This document shows positions 1 through 8,800 of a DNA stretch of 26,315 nucleotides, one piece after another. The notes below the pieces were generated by a model, which saw only the letters and a program-made list of their open reading frames with translations, was not told the DNA's origin and did no database searches. Both the position numbers and the translations under genes were made by a program. Source of the DNA: Treponema sp. (GTDB lineage: Bacteria > Spirochaetota > Spirochaetia > Treponematales > Breznakiellaceae); assembly GCA_031270205.1 (NCBI GenBank), contig JAISYA010000069.1:1-26315 (forward strand). Direction: 5' to 3'. The first letter of the stretch is position 1, and every line of letters starts with the position of its first letter.

Positions 1-2
1 TG

Positions 3-1334
3 GATACGGTACTCTGCTTTGACGGCGCCTGGTCGGACGGAAAATACAAGACATGGCGGGATCTTTTTCACGAAACCGCGCTTATCCGCGCCGCGCTTGC
101 TTCTTCCCCAAAGGCCAAATGGCTTTTGCACGCCGAGGATTACTGGCATTTTCTGGTGGCGTTTATCGCCCTGTTTCAGTGTAAAAAAGAAGTGCTGCTT
201 ACCGCAAACATCACACCGGGTAATATTGCCGAGATATGCGGCGATGAGGCCGGCATAATTTCCGATCAGGCGATGATTCCCGGCGCACTGCAAATCGGCG
301 CAATTCTTGCCGCGGGCGGCGCGCCGTCCGGCGAAATTGTCCATGTCCCTTTTAATCCGGTTGAATCCGTTTTTGTGATCTTTACTTCAGGATCTACGGG
401 AAAGCCCAAGGCAATACCGCACCGGATAGTGGAATTCGAGGTAAATATAGGACTGCCCCAGTCCTGGGTTGACGCCTGGCACGAACGGAAAAATATCGTT
501 ACCGTAAACCAGCATCACATTTACGGACTTATTTTCAGCATTATACTGCCCTTTACCCTGGGTGTTCCTTTCAGGCGGAAGCGCATAGAACGGCCCGAAG
601 AATTTGAAAAACTCAACGATGTGCCGTATATAATCTACACTTCCCCGGCTTTCCTTAAAAGGACAACCGAATCCGGCGTTAATCTCAATATGAAGGAACC
701 CTATATTATCGTTTCGGGCGGGTTTCTCCTTCCCGAAACCGCCGAAAAAACAAACGACCTTTTCGGGTTCTGGCCGATAGACATTTACGGCAGCACCGAG
801 GGATCCGGCGTTGCCTGGCGGCAGTCCAAAGACGGCCCGGAGTGGCGGCCCTTCGCCAGCCTTAAGGTTTCATCTAACGATGCCGGCTGCCTCATGATCC
901 ATCTGCCAATACCCAATGTTCCGCCCATTCCTACAGGCGATCTGGTGGAGCTTTTGCCCGACGGCCGGTTCATCCTCAAAGGAAGGGCGGATTCTATCGT
1001 CAAGATCGAGGAAAAGCGGATATCCCTTACCGAAGTTGAAGAACGCATTCTTGAATCCGGCATGGTCGATGATGCCTGTGTTGTCCCTTTTGAGGACCGC
1101 CGGCAGTACCTCGCCGCGGCGATCGTTCTGAACAGCAAGGCAAAAGCCCGGTTTGACGGCAAGGAAAAGGCCGAAATCAACAAATACTGGACAAACTACC
1201 TCGCGAAATATTTTGAAGGGACGGTGATTCCGAAAAAATTCAGGTATGTTGACCTTATTCCCCAGGATACCCAGGGGAAGAAGCCGAGGGAGCAGGTAAA
1301 GGCGCTGTTTAGCAGGGACAGTGCCGATGAGTGA
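3..1334 (+). CDS. Adenylate-forming acyl/aryl ligase (AMP-binding), 5' partial
   Basis: The reading frame is open to the left edge, so the true start lies outside the window; 443 residues are visible. It is an ANL-superfamily enzyme that would activate a carboxylic acid as its adenylate for transfer to CoA or a carrier protein. The phosphate-binding loop FTSGSTGKPKAIPHR is at about 381-425, the adenine motif DIYGSTEGSG at about 780-810, and the ribose/hinge region PTGDLVELLPDGRFILKGR at about 930-990. A C-terminal GKKPRE segment supplies the likely catalytic lysine. The N-terminal part (HAEDYWHFLVAFIALFQCKK) resembles, from memory, the ligases of aryl-polyene-type clusters, and the next gene is an LpxL-like acyltransferase, as in those clusters. 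That assignment is inference. Probably only some 10-30 N-terminal residues are missing. Confidence 0.85.
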   Translation, partial: DTVLCFDGAWSDGKYKTWRDLFHETALIRAALASSPKAKWLLHAEDYWHFLVAFIALFQCKKEVLLTANITPGNIAEICGDEAGIISDQAMIPGALQIGAILAAGGAPSGEIVHVPFNPVESVFVIFTSGSTGKPKAIPHRIVEFEVNIGLPQSWVDAWHERKNIVTVNQHHIYGLIFSIILPFTLGVPFRRKRIERPEEFEKLNDVPYIIYTSPAFLKRTTESGVNLNMKEPYIIVSGGFLLPETAEKTNDLFGFWPIDIYGSTEGSGVAWRQSKDGPEWRPFASLKVSSNDAGCLMIHLPIPNVPPIPTGDLVELLPDGRFILKGRADSIVKIEEKRISLTEVEERILESGMVDDACVVPFEDRRQYLAAAIVLNSKAKARFDGKEKAEINKYWTNYLAKYFEGTVIPKKFRYVDLIPQDTQGKKPREQVKALFSRDSADE

Positions 1335-2316
1335 GCCTGACGGAGAAGCTTCGGGCGGGCATTGGACAGAGGAGCGGGAGGAGGCAAAGTCGTATTTGCA
1401 GTTCCGCTTGTTAACGGGTATGCTGCGGCTCTTGCCCCTTCCCCTAATCCGCATTGCGGCTTTTCCGATAAGTTTTTTTTATTTTATTTTCAGCGGCAAG
1501 CGGAGGAAAGAATCCCGGCGTTTTCTTGCAATGGCCGGCGCGGCAAGCGGTAAAAAATTCAGCTCATCCAAACATTTCGCTTCTTTTGCCCTGTACGTAG
1601 TGGAAAAAGCCGCGGCCTGGGCCGGCAGGATCGAGGAAAAGCAGATCCATTACCACGATGACGACATGGATAAACTGGTCGCCGACATAGAACAGCAGAG
1701 GGGGGCGCTTCTTATCTGTTCCCACTTTGGCAACGCCGATATGCTGCGGGCTTTGGCCGACTTTAGCCGTACCCGGGCTTCGGTTTCCTTTCCCGTGTTT
1801 TCTATCGTGGACTTTACCGTAACGGAAAAATTCAACCGCATGCTCCGGGACATCAACCCCGAATCGGAAAACCACCTGGTGAACGCGGGTGACATCGGCC
1901 CGGAAACGGTGGAGCGTCTTGAGGATTGCCTCTCGCGGGGCGGCCTTATCGTTATCATCGGTGACCGGACGGCCAGGGCAAAGGAAGCCGGCGGTCTTGC
2001 AAAAGACCGGGGCGACCGGCGTTTCACGTTTCCCTTTCTCGGCAAACCTGCGCCTTTTCCCGCCGGACCTTTTTTTCTTGCGGCCCTCTTAAAAGCCGCC
2101 GTATACTTTGTATTCGCCGTGCGCCGGGGGGATCTTTCCATAAAGGGCGAATACGATATGCTGGTGCAAAAAGCCGGCGTGGATTTTAACTGCCCCCGTT
2201 CACAGCGGAACGCCAGGATCGAAGCCCTTGCGCGGTCTTTTGCGGAGACACTCGAAAAACAGTGCGTAAAAAACCCGTATCAATGGTATAACATATACGA
2301 TTTTTGGATGAGCTGA
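1327..2316 (+). CDS. LpxL/HtrB-family lipid acyltransferase
   Basis: A 329-residue protein of the lysophospholipid/lipid A acyltransferase family, expected at the inner-membrane cytoplasmic face, where it would transfer an acyl chain to a lipid acceptor. Evidence: the catalytic HX4D motif in CSHFGNADMLR (His about 133, Asp about 138), the following GDRTA segment, and the block FPFLGKPAPFPAGPFFLAA, which matches the acceptor/acyl-binding region of LpxL-type enzymes. A hydrophobic stretch near residues 32-58 could be a membrane anchor. The ATG at 1327 overlaps the upstream stop (1332-1334), so the two genes are translationally coupled; a GTG at 1321 is an alternative start. Treponemes are thought not to make classical lipid A, so the acceptor is probably another lipid, perhaps the product of the upstream ligase pathway (inference). 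Confidence 0.85.
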   Translation: MSEPDGEASGGHWTEEREEAKSYLQFRLLTGMLRLLPLPLIRIAAFPISFFYFIFSGKRRKESRRFLAMAGAASGKKFSSSKHFASFALYVVEKAAAWAGRIEEKQIHYHDDDMDKLVADIEQQRGALLICSHFGNADMLRALADFSRTRASVSFPVFSIVDFTVTEKFNRMLRDINPESENHLVNAGDIGPETVERLEDCLSRGGLIVIIGDRTARAKEAGGLAKDRGDRRFTFPFLGKPAPFPAGPFFLAALLKAAVYFVFAVRRGDLSIKGEYDMLVQKAGVDFNCPRSQRNARIEALARSFAETLEKQCVKNPYQWYNIYDFWMS

Positions 2317-2335
2317 AGTGTGTCGTCTGCGGGGC

Positions 2336-2353
2336 AGCAGCGCCTGCTTTTTT
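2336..2353 (+). terminator. Weak Rho-independent terminator candidate
   Basis: The stem AGCAG (2336-2340), loop CGC and CTGCT (2344-2348) are followed by five T residues at 2349-2353. It lies 20 bp after the acyltransferase stop, in the convergent gap before mutL. The stem is only five base pairs, so it is a modest candidate. Confidence 0.4.
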
Positions 2354-2397
2354 GGTGATTTCCCGCAATTGGAAGTAAAAGAAAGCGTTTGCCCTGA

Positions 2398-4242
2398 TCA
2401 GTTCCCCCGTCTGACGGCTTTGAACAGCGCCTCGCGGGTGATTTCGGTCCAGATTGGACGGCCGTGAGGGCAGCGGGGATCGGGGAGGGCCAGGGCTTCT
2501 TTTGCCAGGGCAAAAGCGCTCGCGTCGTCAAGGTAGTCGCCGTCTCGCACGGCCTGGTGGCAGCAGAGGGTGGCGGCCCAGCGCTCGGCCATGTTTTCCC
2601 CGGCCTTGCGTAAATCGAGAATCTGCCGCACGGTTTCCCCGTCGCCCAGACGCCAGAGCGCGGGCAGGGCCTCTATGCGCCAACCGTCTCCGTCTCTTTT
2701 GATTTCTACCACCAGAGCGGCCAGTTCCTCACGCCTGGCCTCAAGAAAGCGGTCTTCCTCCCCGCTTTCCGTGGTGAAGGGCAGCGGCGCGAGGAGTTCC
2801 TGTTTGGGGATGGGGCTTGCGAGAAAACGGTTGTAGAGAATGCGCTCGTGGGCCGCGTGCTGATCGATAATAAAGAGTTTGTTGTCCCATTCAACAAGGA
2901 TGAAGAGGCAAAAAGCCCTGCCGGCGTAGCGGGGTTCGCTGTACGGGGGAGATTCCTCGGCCGCCTCGAAGGCGGCTTCCGAAGCGGCGCCGTAGTCCGC
3001 GCGGCCCGGCAGGGGAGAAAAGGCGGGCGGCTTTTCCAGCAGGGCTTCCATTGCCGCCGCGGCGCCCGGCCGGCCGGCGGTGGGGCTTGCCCTGCCCGCA
3101 AATGCCGCCCCCGCGCCGAACAGTGAAGCGCCCCCGCGCAAGGCGCCGGTTTCTCCCGTACCGCCCGGCGCCGCCCCCCGCCGGCTTTCCTCATGTGTAA
3201 GGCCCAGGCGGCGGCAGAAATCCCGCAGGGCGGAGCTTACGGCGTGGTGAATGGCCCCCGGATCCCGAAAACGCGCTTCCCGCTTGGCCGGGTGGATATT
3301 GAAGTCCGCCAGCGCGGGATCGATGTCCACGTAGACCGCCCCTACCGGGTGGGCGCTGTTGGGAAAGCAGCCCTGCGTACCGTATTCCAGGGCCTGCGTC
3401 AGCGAATAATCCTGTATCCTCCTGCCGTTGGCGAACACGTACAACATTCGCCGGTCACTACGGTAGAGTTCCGGGCCGCCGATAACGATGTCCGCGGAAA
3501 AGCCCGCTCCGCCTGCGTGAATCTCGTGGAGAAAGGCCCCCTCGCGGGCGTCAAGAAGGGCGGCGGCGAAGCGCTCTTTTTTGGAGGCGGCGGCGGGAAA
3601 AAAATATACGGGCCGGCCATCCTGGGTAAAGCGGAAGCTGATTTCGGGGAAGGCCAGGGCCTTGTCGATGAACGCCTGCCTGCACAAGGCCGCCTCGCTG
3701 CCTTCCCGTTTGAGGAAGCGTTTGCGGGCGGGGATGGTATCGTACAGGTTGAGCGAACGCACGCTGCTGCCTTTGGTGCGGCGGACACGTTCCAGGCGGG
3801 GAGGGCGCTGTTCGCCGGGGCCGACTTCCAGCCGCCAGGCTTCCCTGCCGTCCGCGCTGCTGACGATTTCCAGGCGGGAAACGGCGGCGGCGGCGGCCAG
3901 CGCTTCGCCGCGGAAGCCCAGGGTTTCGGCGCGGCTGAGGTCGTCCAGGGAGCGGATTTTACTCGTGGCGTGGGTAAGCCAGCAGCATTCAAGGTCTTCG
4001 CGTCCCATGCCCTCGCCGTCGTCAACCACTTCCGCTTTTTTCACGCCGCCGCCCTCAACGGTAACTTCGATGTTGGCGGCCCCGGCGTCAATAGCGTTGT
4101 CAAGAAATTCCCGAATCAGGGCCGCGGGCCGGTCGATCACTTCGCCCGCGGCAATCCGCCTGACCTCTTCCGGCGGCAGCAGTTTAATGCGTCCGTCAGG
4201 CGCGGCGGCAACCGGCGCCGTACCGGCGGCGCTATTCGCCAT
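2398..4242 (-). CDS. mutL: DNA mismatch repair protein MutL
   Basis: 614 residues, typical for MutL. The N-terminal GHKL ATPase has IRRIAAGEVIDRPAALIREF with the NAIDAGA box (canonical ENSLDAGA), VDDGEGM and the ATSKI...LGFRGEAL segment. A low-complexity Ala/Pro/Gly linker at roughly residues 335-430 leads to the C-terminal dimerisation/endonuclease domain, with DQHAAHE (Asp 460 to Glu 466) and the metal-site block CPHGRP (Cys 591, His 593). These motifs belong to endonuclease-type MutL, as expected in bacteria without MutH. The usual second Glu of DQHA(X)2E(X)4E is Asn 471 here. The start ATG lies 2 nt after the xseB stop, with a GGAGG ribosome site inside the end of xseB (spacer 7), so it is coupled to xseB. 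Confidence 0.96.
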   Translation of the reverse strand: MANSAAGTAPVAAAPDGRIKLLPPEEVRRIAAGEVIDRPAALIREFLDNAIDAGAANIEVTVEGGGVKKAEVVDDGEGMGREDLECCWLTHATSKIRSLDDLSRAETLGFRGEALAAAAAVSRLEIVSSADGREAWRLEVGPGEQRPPRLERVRRTKGSSVRSLNLYDTIPARKRFLKREGSEAALCRQAFIDKALAFPEISFRFTQDGRPVYFFPAAASKKERFAAALLDAREGAFLHEIHAGGAGFSADIVIGGPELYRSDRRMLYVFANGRRIQDYSLTQALEYGTQGCFPNSAHPVGAVYVDIDPALADFNIHPAKREARFRDPGAIHHAVSSALRDFCRRLGLTHEESRRGAAPGGTGETGALRGGASLFGAGAAFAGRASPTAGRPGAAAAMEALLEKPPAFSPLPGRADYGAASEAAFEAAEESPPYSEPRYAGRAFCLFILVEWDNKLFIIDQHAAHERILYNRFLASPIPKQELLAPLPFTTESGEEDRFLEARREELAALVVEIKRDGDGWRIEALPALWRLGDGETVRQILDLRKAGENMAERWAATLCCHQAVRDGDYLDDASAFALAKEALALPDPRCPHGRPIWTEITREALFKAVRRGN

Positions 4243-4244
4243 AG

Positions 4245-4541
4245 CTAATCCTCCGTCTCAAAGAGTTCCAGCTCAGGAGACTCGCTCTCCTCCGCCTCGG
4301 CGCTGTTCATCAATATCTCAACGCGGCTTTCGACTTTTTCCAGATCTTTTTCCAGAGCGCGGGCCAGCCGTATCCCCTCCTCAAAAGACTTGAGCGCCTC
4401 GTCCAGGGGAATGTCGGTTTTCCGTATTTGTTCGCCCAATTCCTCAAGCCGCTCCAGGCGCTTCTCGAAATTCCGCATCACGACGTCGCCGCTGCCGCTA
4501 CCGTTTGTTTTGTTGTTTGCCTTGCCGCTCGCTTTTGCCAT
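4245..4541 (-). CDS. xseB: Exodeoxyribonuclease VII small subunit
   Basis: 98 residues. The core FEKRLERLEELGEQIRKTD followed by PLDEALKSFEEGIRLAR and a second long helix is the characteristic two-helix XseB fold, which binds XseA in exonuclease VII. The N-terminus (Lys/Asn/Gly/Ser-rich) and acidic C-terminal tail (ESESPELELFETED) are extensions beyond the core. I chose the ATG at 4541 because AGGAG sits 5 nt upstream; the in-frame GTG six bases further up overlaps that ribosome site. It lies 16 nt after xseA and is directly coupled to mutL. Confidence 0.95.
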   Translation of the reverse strand: MAKASGKANNKTNGSGSGDVVMRNFEKRLERLEELGEQIRKTDIPLDEALKSFEEGIRLARALEKDLEKVESRVEILMNSAEAEESESPELELFETED

Positions 4542-4557
4542 AATCACTCCTGTATAA

Positions 4558-5760
4558 TTACTTCGTTACTTCCGCGGTTACCGCCGTGATGCTTCCTTTT
4601 AGCGGGCGGATACTGAGCGGGTCGCCGGGGCGGGCGTCTTCCGCCGCGCGGATGAGAGCGCCGGTTCGCCGGTTCGTTACCATTGAGTAGCCCCGCTCCA
4701 TCACCGCAAGAGGGCTGCCGGCCTCAAGCACGGCGGCGGACAGTTCCATGCGCCGGCGGAGGGCGGCGACTTTTTCGGAAAGGGCCCGGACGAGCGATTC
4801 TTTGGCGTCGTCAAAGCGGATGAGCCTGGGCTGCAAAATGGCGCGGAAACGGTATTCGAGGTCTTCCGTACTGAAAGGCTTGAGGAGAAGGCGCGTCTTT
4901 TCAAGCCGGGCCGACATTACCGCCGTTATGTGCTTTACAAGCGCCCGTATTATTTCCAGGGTCGTAACGCGGTTTTCGCTGACGTGTTCCGCCGCCGCCG
5001 ACGGGGTGGGGGCGCGCAGGTCCGCGGCGAAATCGCATAAGGCCCAGTCAATCTCATGCCCCACGGCGCTTACCACCGGAATTGCCGATGCCGCCACCGC
5101 CCGCACCACCGCCTCTTCGGAAAAGGGCAGCAGGTCTTCCAGGGAGCCGCCCCCCCTGCCGACAATGAGTACGTCCGCCAGACGCCATTGGTTAGCCTGG
5201 GCGATCCGCCGCGCGATAAGAGGCGCGGCCTCGGTTCCCTGCACCGGCGCGGGAAGGATAATCACCCGCACCCCGGCGGCCCGCCTTCTCAGTATATTGA
5301 GAATATCGTGTACCGCGGCCCCGGTTGGGGAACTCACCACACCCACCACCGAGGGAAAACGGGGCAGGGGCTTTTTCCGGTCTTCGTCAAACAAGCCCTC
5401 GGCGGCAAGACGCCGCTTGCGCTCTTCCAGCATGGCGAGGATGTCCCCCGATCCTGCCGGTTCCATCTCCTCGCAGACAATGGAATAAGTTCCCCTCGGC
5501 GCGTACACTGAAAGGCTCCCCCGGACCCGCAGGAGCATCCCGTCTTTCGGCTCAAAGGTCAGCGTCCGCAGCCGGTTCCTGAACATCACCGCGTCAATCT
5601 TCGCCCCGGCGTCTTTCAGGCTGAAATACAGGTGCCCCGAACTCGCCGGCCTGCAATTCGACAACTCCCCCTCCACCACGAGGGAAGTAAAACTCCCCTC
5701 CAGGCAGCGGCGTATACGCTCGGTAAGTTCCGTTACGCTGAGTTTACCTGAAACGTCCAT
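4558..5760 (-). CDS. xseA: Exodeoxyribonuclease VII large subunit
   Basis: 400 residues, near the usual family length. The N-terminal OB-fold domain has LSVTELTERIRRCLEGSF then VEGELSNCRPASSGHLYFSL, the signature XseA opening. The catalytic domain has VVGVVSSPTGAAVHDILNI, the glycine-rich DVLIVGRGGGSLEDLLPFSEE and PVVSAVGHEIDW, then RAPTPSAAAE, all diagnostic. A coiled-coil region and C-terminal GYSMV segment follow. It degrades single-stranded DNA with XseB. The Met at 5760 is chosen because family members begin just before LSVTEL; the frame stays open further upstream but overlaps the kinase gene. No good Shine-Dalgarno precedes it; a TATACT hexamer lies 7 nt before the ATG, compatible with a short or absent leader. 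Confidence 0.96.
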   Translation of the reverse strand: MDVSGKLSVTELTERIRRCLEGSFTSLVVEGELSNCRPASSGHLYFSLKDAGAKIDAVMFRNRLRTLTFEPKDGMLLRVRGSLSVYAPRGTYSIVCEEMEPAGSGDILAMLEERKRRLAAEGLFDEDRKKPLPRFPSVVGVVSSPTGAAVHDILNILRRRAAGVRVIILPAPVQGTEAAPLIARRIAQANQWRLADVLIVGRGGGSLEDLLPFSEEAVVRAVAASAIPVVSAVGHEIDWALCDFAADLRAPTPSAAAEHVSENRVTTLEIIRALVKHITAVMSARLEKTRLLLKPFSTEDLEYRFRAILQPRLIRFDDAKESLVRALSEKVAALRRRMELSAAVLEAGSPLAVMERGYSMVTNRRTGALIRAAEDARPGDPLSIRPLKGSITAVTAEVTK

Positions 5761-5824
5761 TACGCACAGTATAGGGGAAACACGCCAATAAGGGAATATG
5801 TTCCGCCCAATTTGAGTGTCCGTG

Positions 5825-8800
5825 TCAATCCGCGGCGCGTCCTTTCCGCGGCAGGTATTTGTGCAGGCGGGAGAGCAGTTCGTCAAAATCCAGTGGTTTT
5901 CCTATGTGGTCGTTCATTCCCGCCTCAAGACATTTTTCCATATCTTCCTTAAAGACATTGGCGGTCATGGCAATTATCGGAACCCCTTTATCGGATTCCG
6001 GTAATTGCGGAGTTTCCCGCGGAACTTCCGGCGATATTCTTTTCCAGCGCTCTTCTTCAAATTTCCGTATTTTTCGGGTGGCTTCGTAGCCATCCATTTC
6101 GGGCATTTGGACATCCATAAAGATCATGTCGTATTTTTCCGGCTCTTCCCTGAACATCCTGACAGCCGCCGCGCCGTTTTCCGCGCAGTCAACGGCAAGC
6201 AAAGTCGGCTCCAGAAGGGTCTGCACGATTTCGCGGTTGATCTCCACATCCTCGGCCAGCAGTATGCGGCTCCCCTTAAAGATACCGTCTATATCGGGGC
6301 GCTCTTCTTCGGAGACGTCGGCCGCCCCCAGACATTCGTTTATTATATCAAACACCGCGGAGGGGAACAGGGGCTTGGACAGGAACTGGTCCACCCCCGC
6401 GCTTTTTGCCTCTTTTTCTATCACGCTCCATTCGGTGGCGGAGATCATGATCACCACTGAATTGTCATCTCCCCGTTCCTTTATTTTGCGGGTAAGCTCG
6501 ACGCCGTTCATGCCGGGCATCTTCCAGTCAACAAAATAAATACTGTACGCGCCGTTTTGTTCAATGAGCGACACGGCCTGTTCCCCGTCCGCGGCGGTAT
6601 CATTGTCAATGTTAAAACGCCGAAAAATTTCCGTAAAGAATTCGCGTATGTCAGAATCATCATCCACCGTTAGAATACGGATATTTTTCCAGTTCACACC
6701 GGCCCTCAAGAGGCTGTACTTTTCATCACTCGCGCCTTTGGCCAATTTTACCGTGAACGCGAAAGTCGAACCCCTGCCCGGCTCGGATTCTATCCATATC
6801 GTCCCGCCCATCATCTCTACAATGCGTTTTGATATGGCAAGGCCAAGGCCGGTACCACCGAATTTCCGGGATGTGCTGGCTTCGGCCTGCTGGAACGATT
6901 GAAATAAACGCGCCTGCTGTTCTTTGCTGATACCTATGCCGGTATCGATAACGTCAATCCTGATAGTACAAATACCGTTTTCTTCTTCCATAAAACGGGT
7001 ATCCACGCTGATGGAACCCTGCGGCGGAGTAAACTTAACGGCGTTACCTATCAGGTTGGTGATCACCTGGGAGAGCCGCTGTTCATCGCCCACCAGCGCG
7101 CGGGGGATGGCCTTGTCTATGTGAATCGAGAGTCTCTGCTGTTTTTCTTCCACGCGGAAATTGACGACATTGACCACCCGCTGCAGCGTCTTTTCAAAAA
7201 CAAATTCCGCCGGGGAAAGCTCGAATTTGTTTGCCTCAATTTTTGACATGTCCAGTATGTCGTTGATGACGCCCAAAAGATGATTCGAGGCGTCCTCGAT
7301 TTTGGTAAGGCAGTAATCCTTGCGTTCCATGTCGGACGATGATTTGCCGATGGACGTCATGCCGATAATGGCGTTCATGGGCGTACGTATTTCATGGCTC
7401 ATATTGGCGAGAAAATCGCTTTTTGCGCGGCTTGCCGCTTCCGCCGCCGCGGTACGCTCACGCACAATGCGTTCAAGCCGTTTGCCTTCCTGCCGGTTCC
7501 GCTGAAATATAATGAACAAAAGGACCAGTACGAAAAAACACAGCAGGGAAACCCCCACCAGCAGCGGCAGCCTTTGGCGCGCCAGTTTGGTACGGTAGTC
7601 AAATATTTTGCTTCTCCAGCGGTCGGCGATAATTTCGGTATCAACAATAGCGAGCGCTTTATCGACAATGGATCGCAGCAGGGTTTCGCTAACGTGAAAG
7701 CCGAACGCGGAATCAAAGGAACGGTTGAACACCAGGTTTGCCTTGTAGCCCGGGTTTTCACTGTAATTGGTCTGGCTTAAGAGCAGGTTCCTGGTCGCCA
7801 TTACCAGGTCAACTTCCCCTTTTTCCAGCGCGTCAAAAGCCCCGAAGATGGAAACATATTCCACCGCGTTGGCGTGGTCGGGGAACCATTCACGGAACAG
7901 TTCCGCGTGCGCCGTATCCTGCACAAGAGCGATTTTATGGTAGAGAATCTCATTGATATTAATATCAGGATACGATGACTTGGATAAGAGCGCGTAGTAA
8001 TCGATTTGAAACGATTCGTCCGTCCAGATAAAACGGCCCTCGCGATCCTCGGAACGGATCAGCTCGGTAATCATAGACGCTTCGCCTGATTCGAGCCGCT
8101 CAAGGATCGTGAACCATTGGGCGTGTTCATCGTTGACCCGTTCAAACGCAAGTCCCGTGAGGTCTTCAATTTCACGCAGCACATCGAACGCGATTCCCTG
8201 CCAGTCGTTTTCCTGGGCGTTGTAGAAACTGACGGGGTAATTGTCGTACTCGGTTAAAAGCGTCACGGCGCGGCCGTTATTGACACGATCATCCAGGTAC
8301 GCCCGCTCCGCTTCGCTGATGCGCATACGAAATTTATGCCTGAGGTATTCGCGCTGCCCCCGGTTGTACAGTTCGATCAAATGCCGCATAGCGCCCGATT
8401 GCAGCGCCTTCTGTACCACCGCGATTACCGGCTGTAAAGACGGGTTTCCCGTTGAGAAGGAAACCGGCCCGTAAACAAGGGGGAAAAAATCTTCCGCTTT
8501 TACATCGCCGTAAACGTCAAACGCCGCCTCCGCGGTACTCTCTTCGAAAAAGGCGTCGATTTCACCTGATTTAAGCAGGGCGTACGCGGTCGGGTAATCT
8601 TCAACCAGGACCATTTCAAAGGGCGTATGCGTTTGGGCCGTTACGAGGTCCGGCGTGGTGGTGCCGTCCAGAAAAGCGTAGCGCAGGGGGCGCTTCTTCG
8701 CTATATCGCTAATACTCTCGCCGCCCCGGATTCGCATAAACTTGACGGAACGTCCGGCAATGGCGTCGGTCATAAAAAAGATTTTCCGCCGCTCCGCCGT

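Noticed and set aside
3193..4248. Long plus-strand frame opposite mutL
   Set aside because: It is antisense to conserved MutL motifs and is a product of the GC-rich codon bias; no domain was recognised.
5761..5886. N-terminal extension of XseA from 5886
   Set aside because: It would overlap the end of the kinase gene and adds residues absent from XseA proteins, whose homology starts just before LSVTEL.
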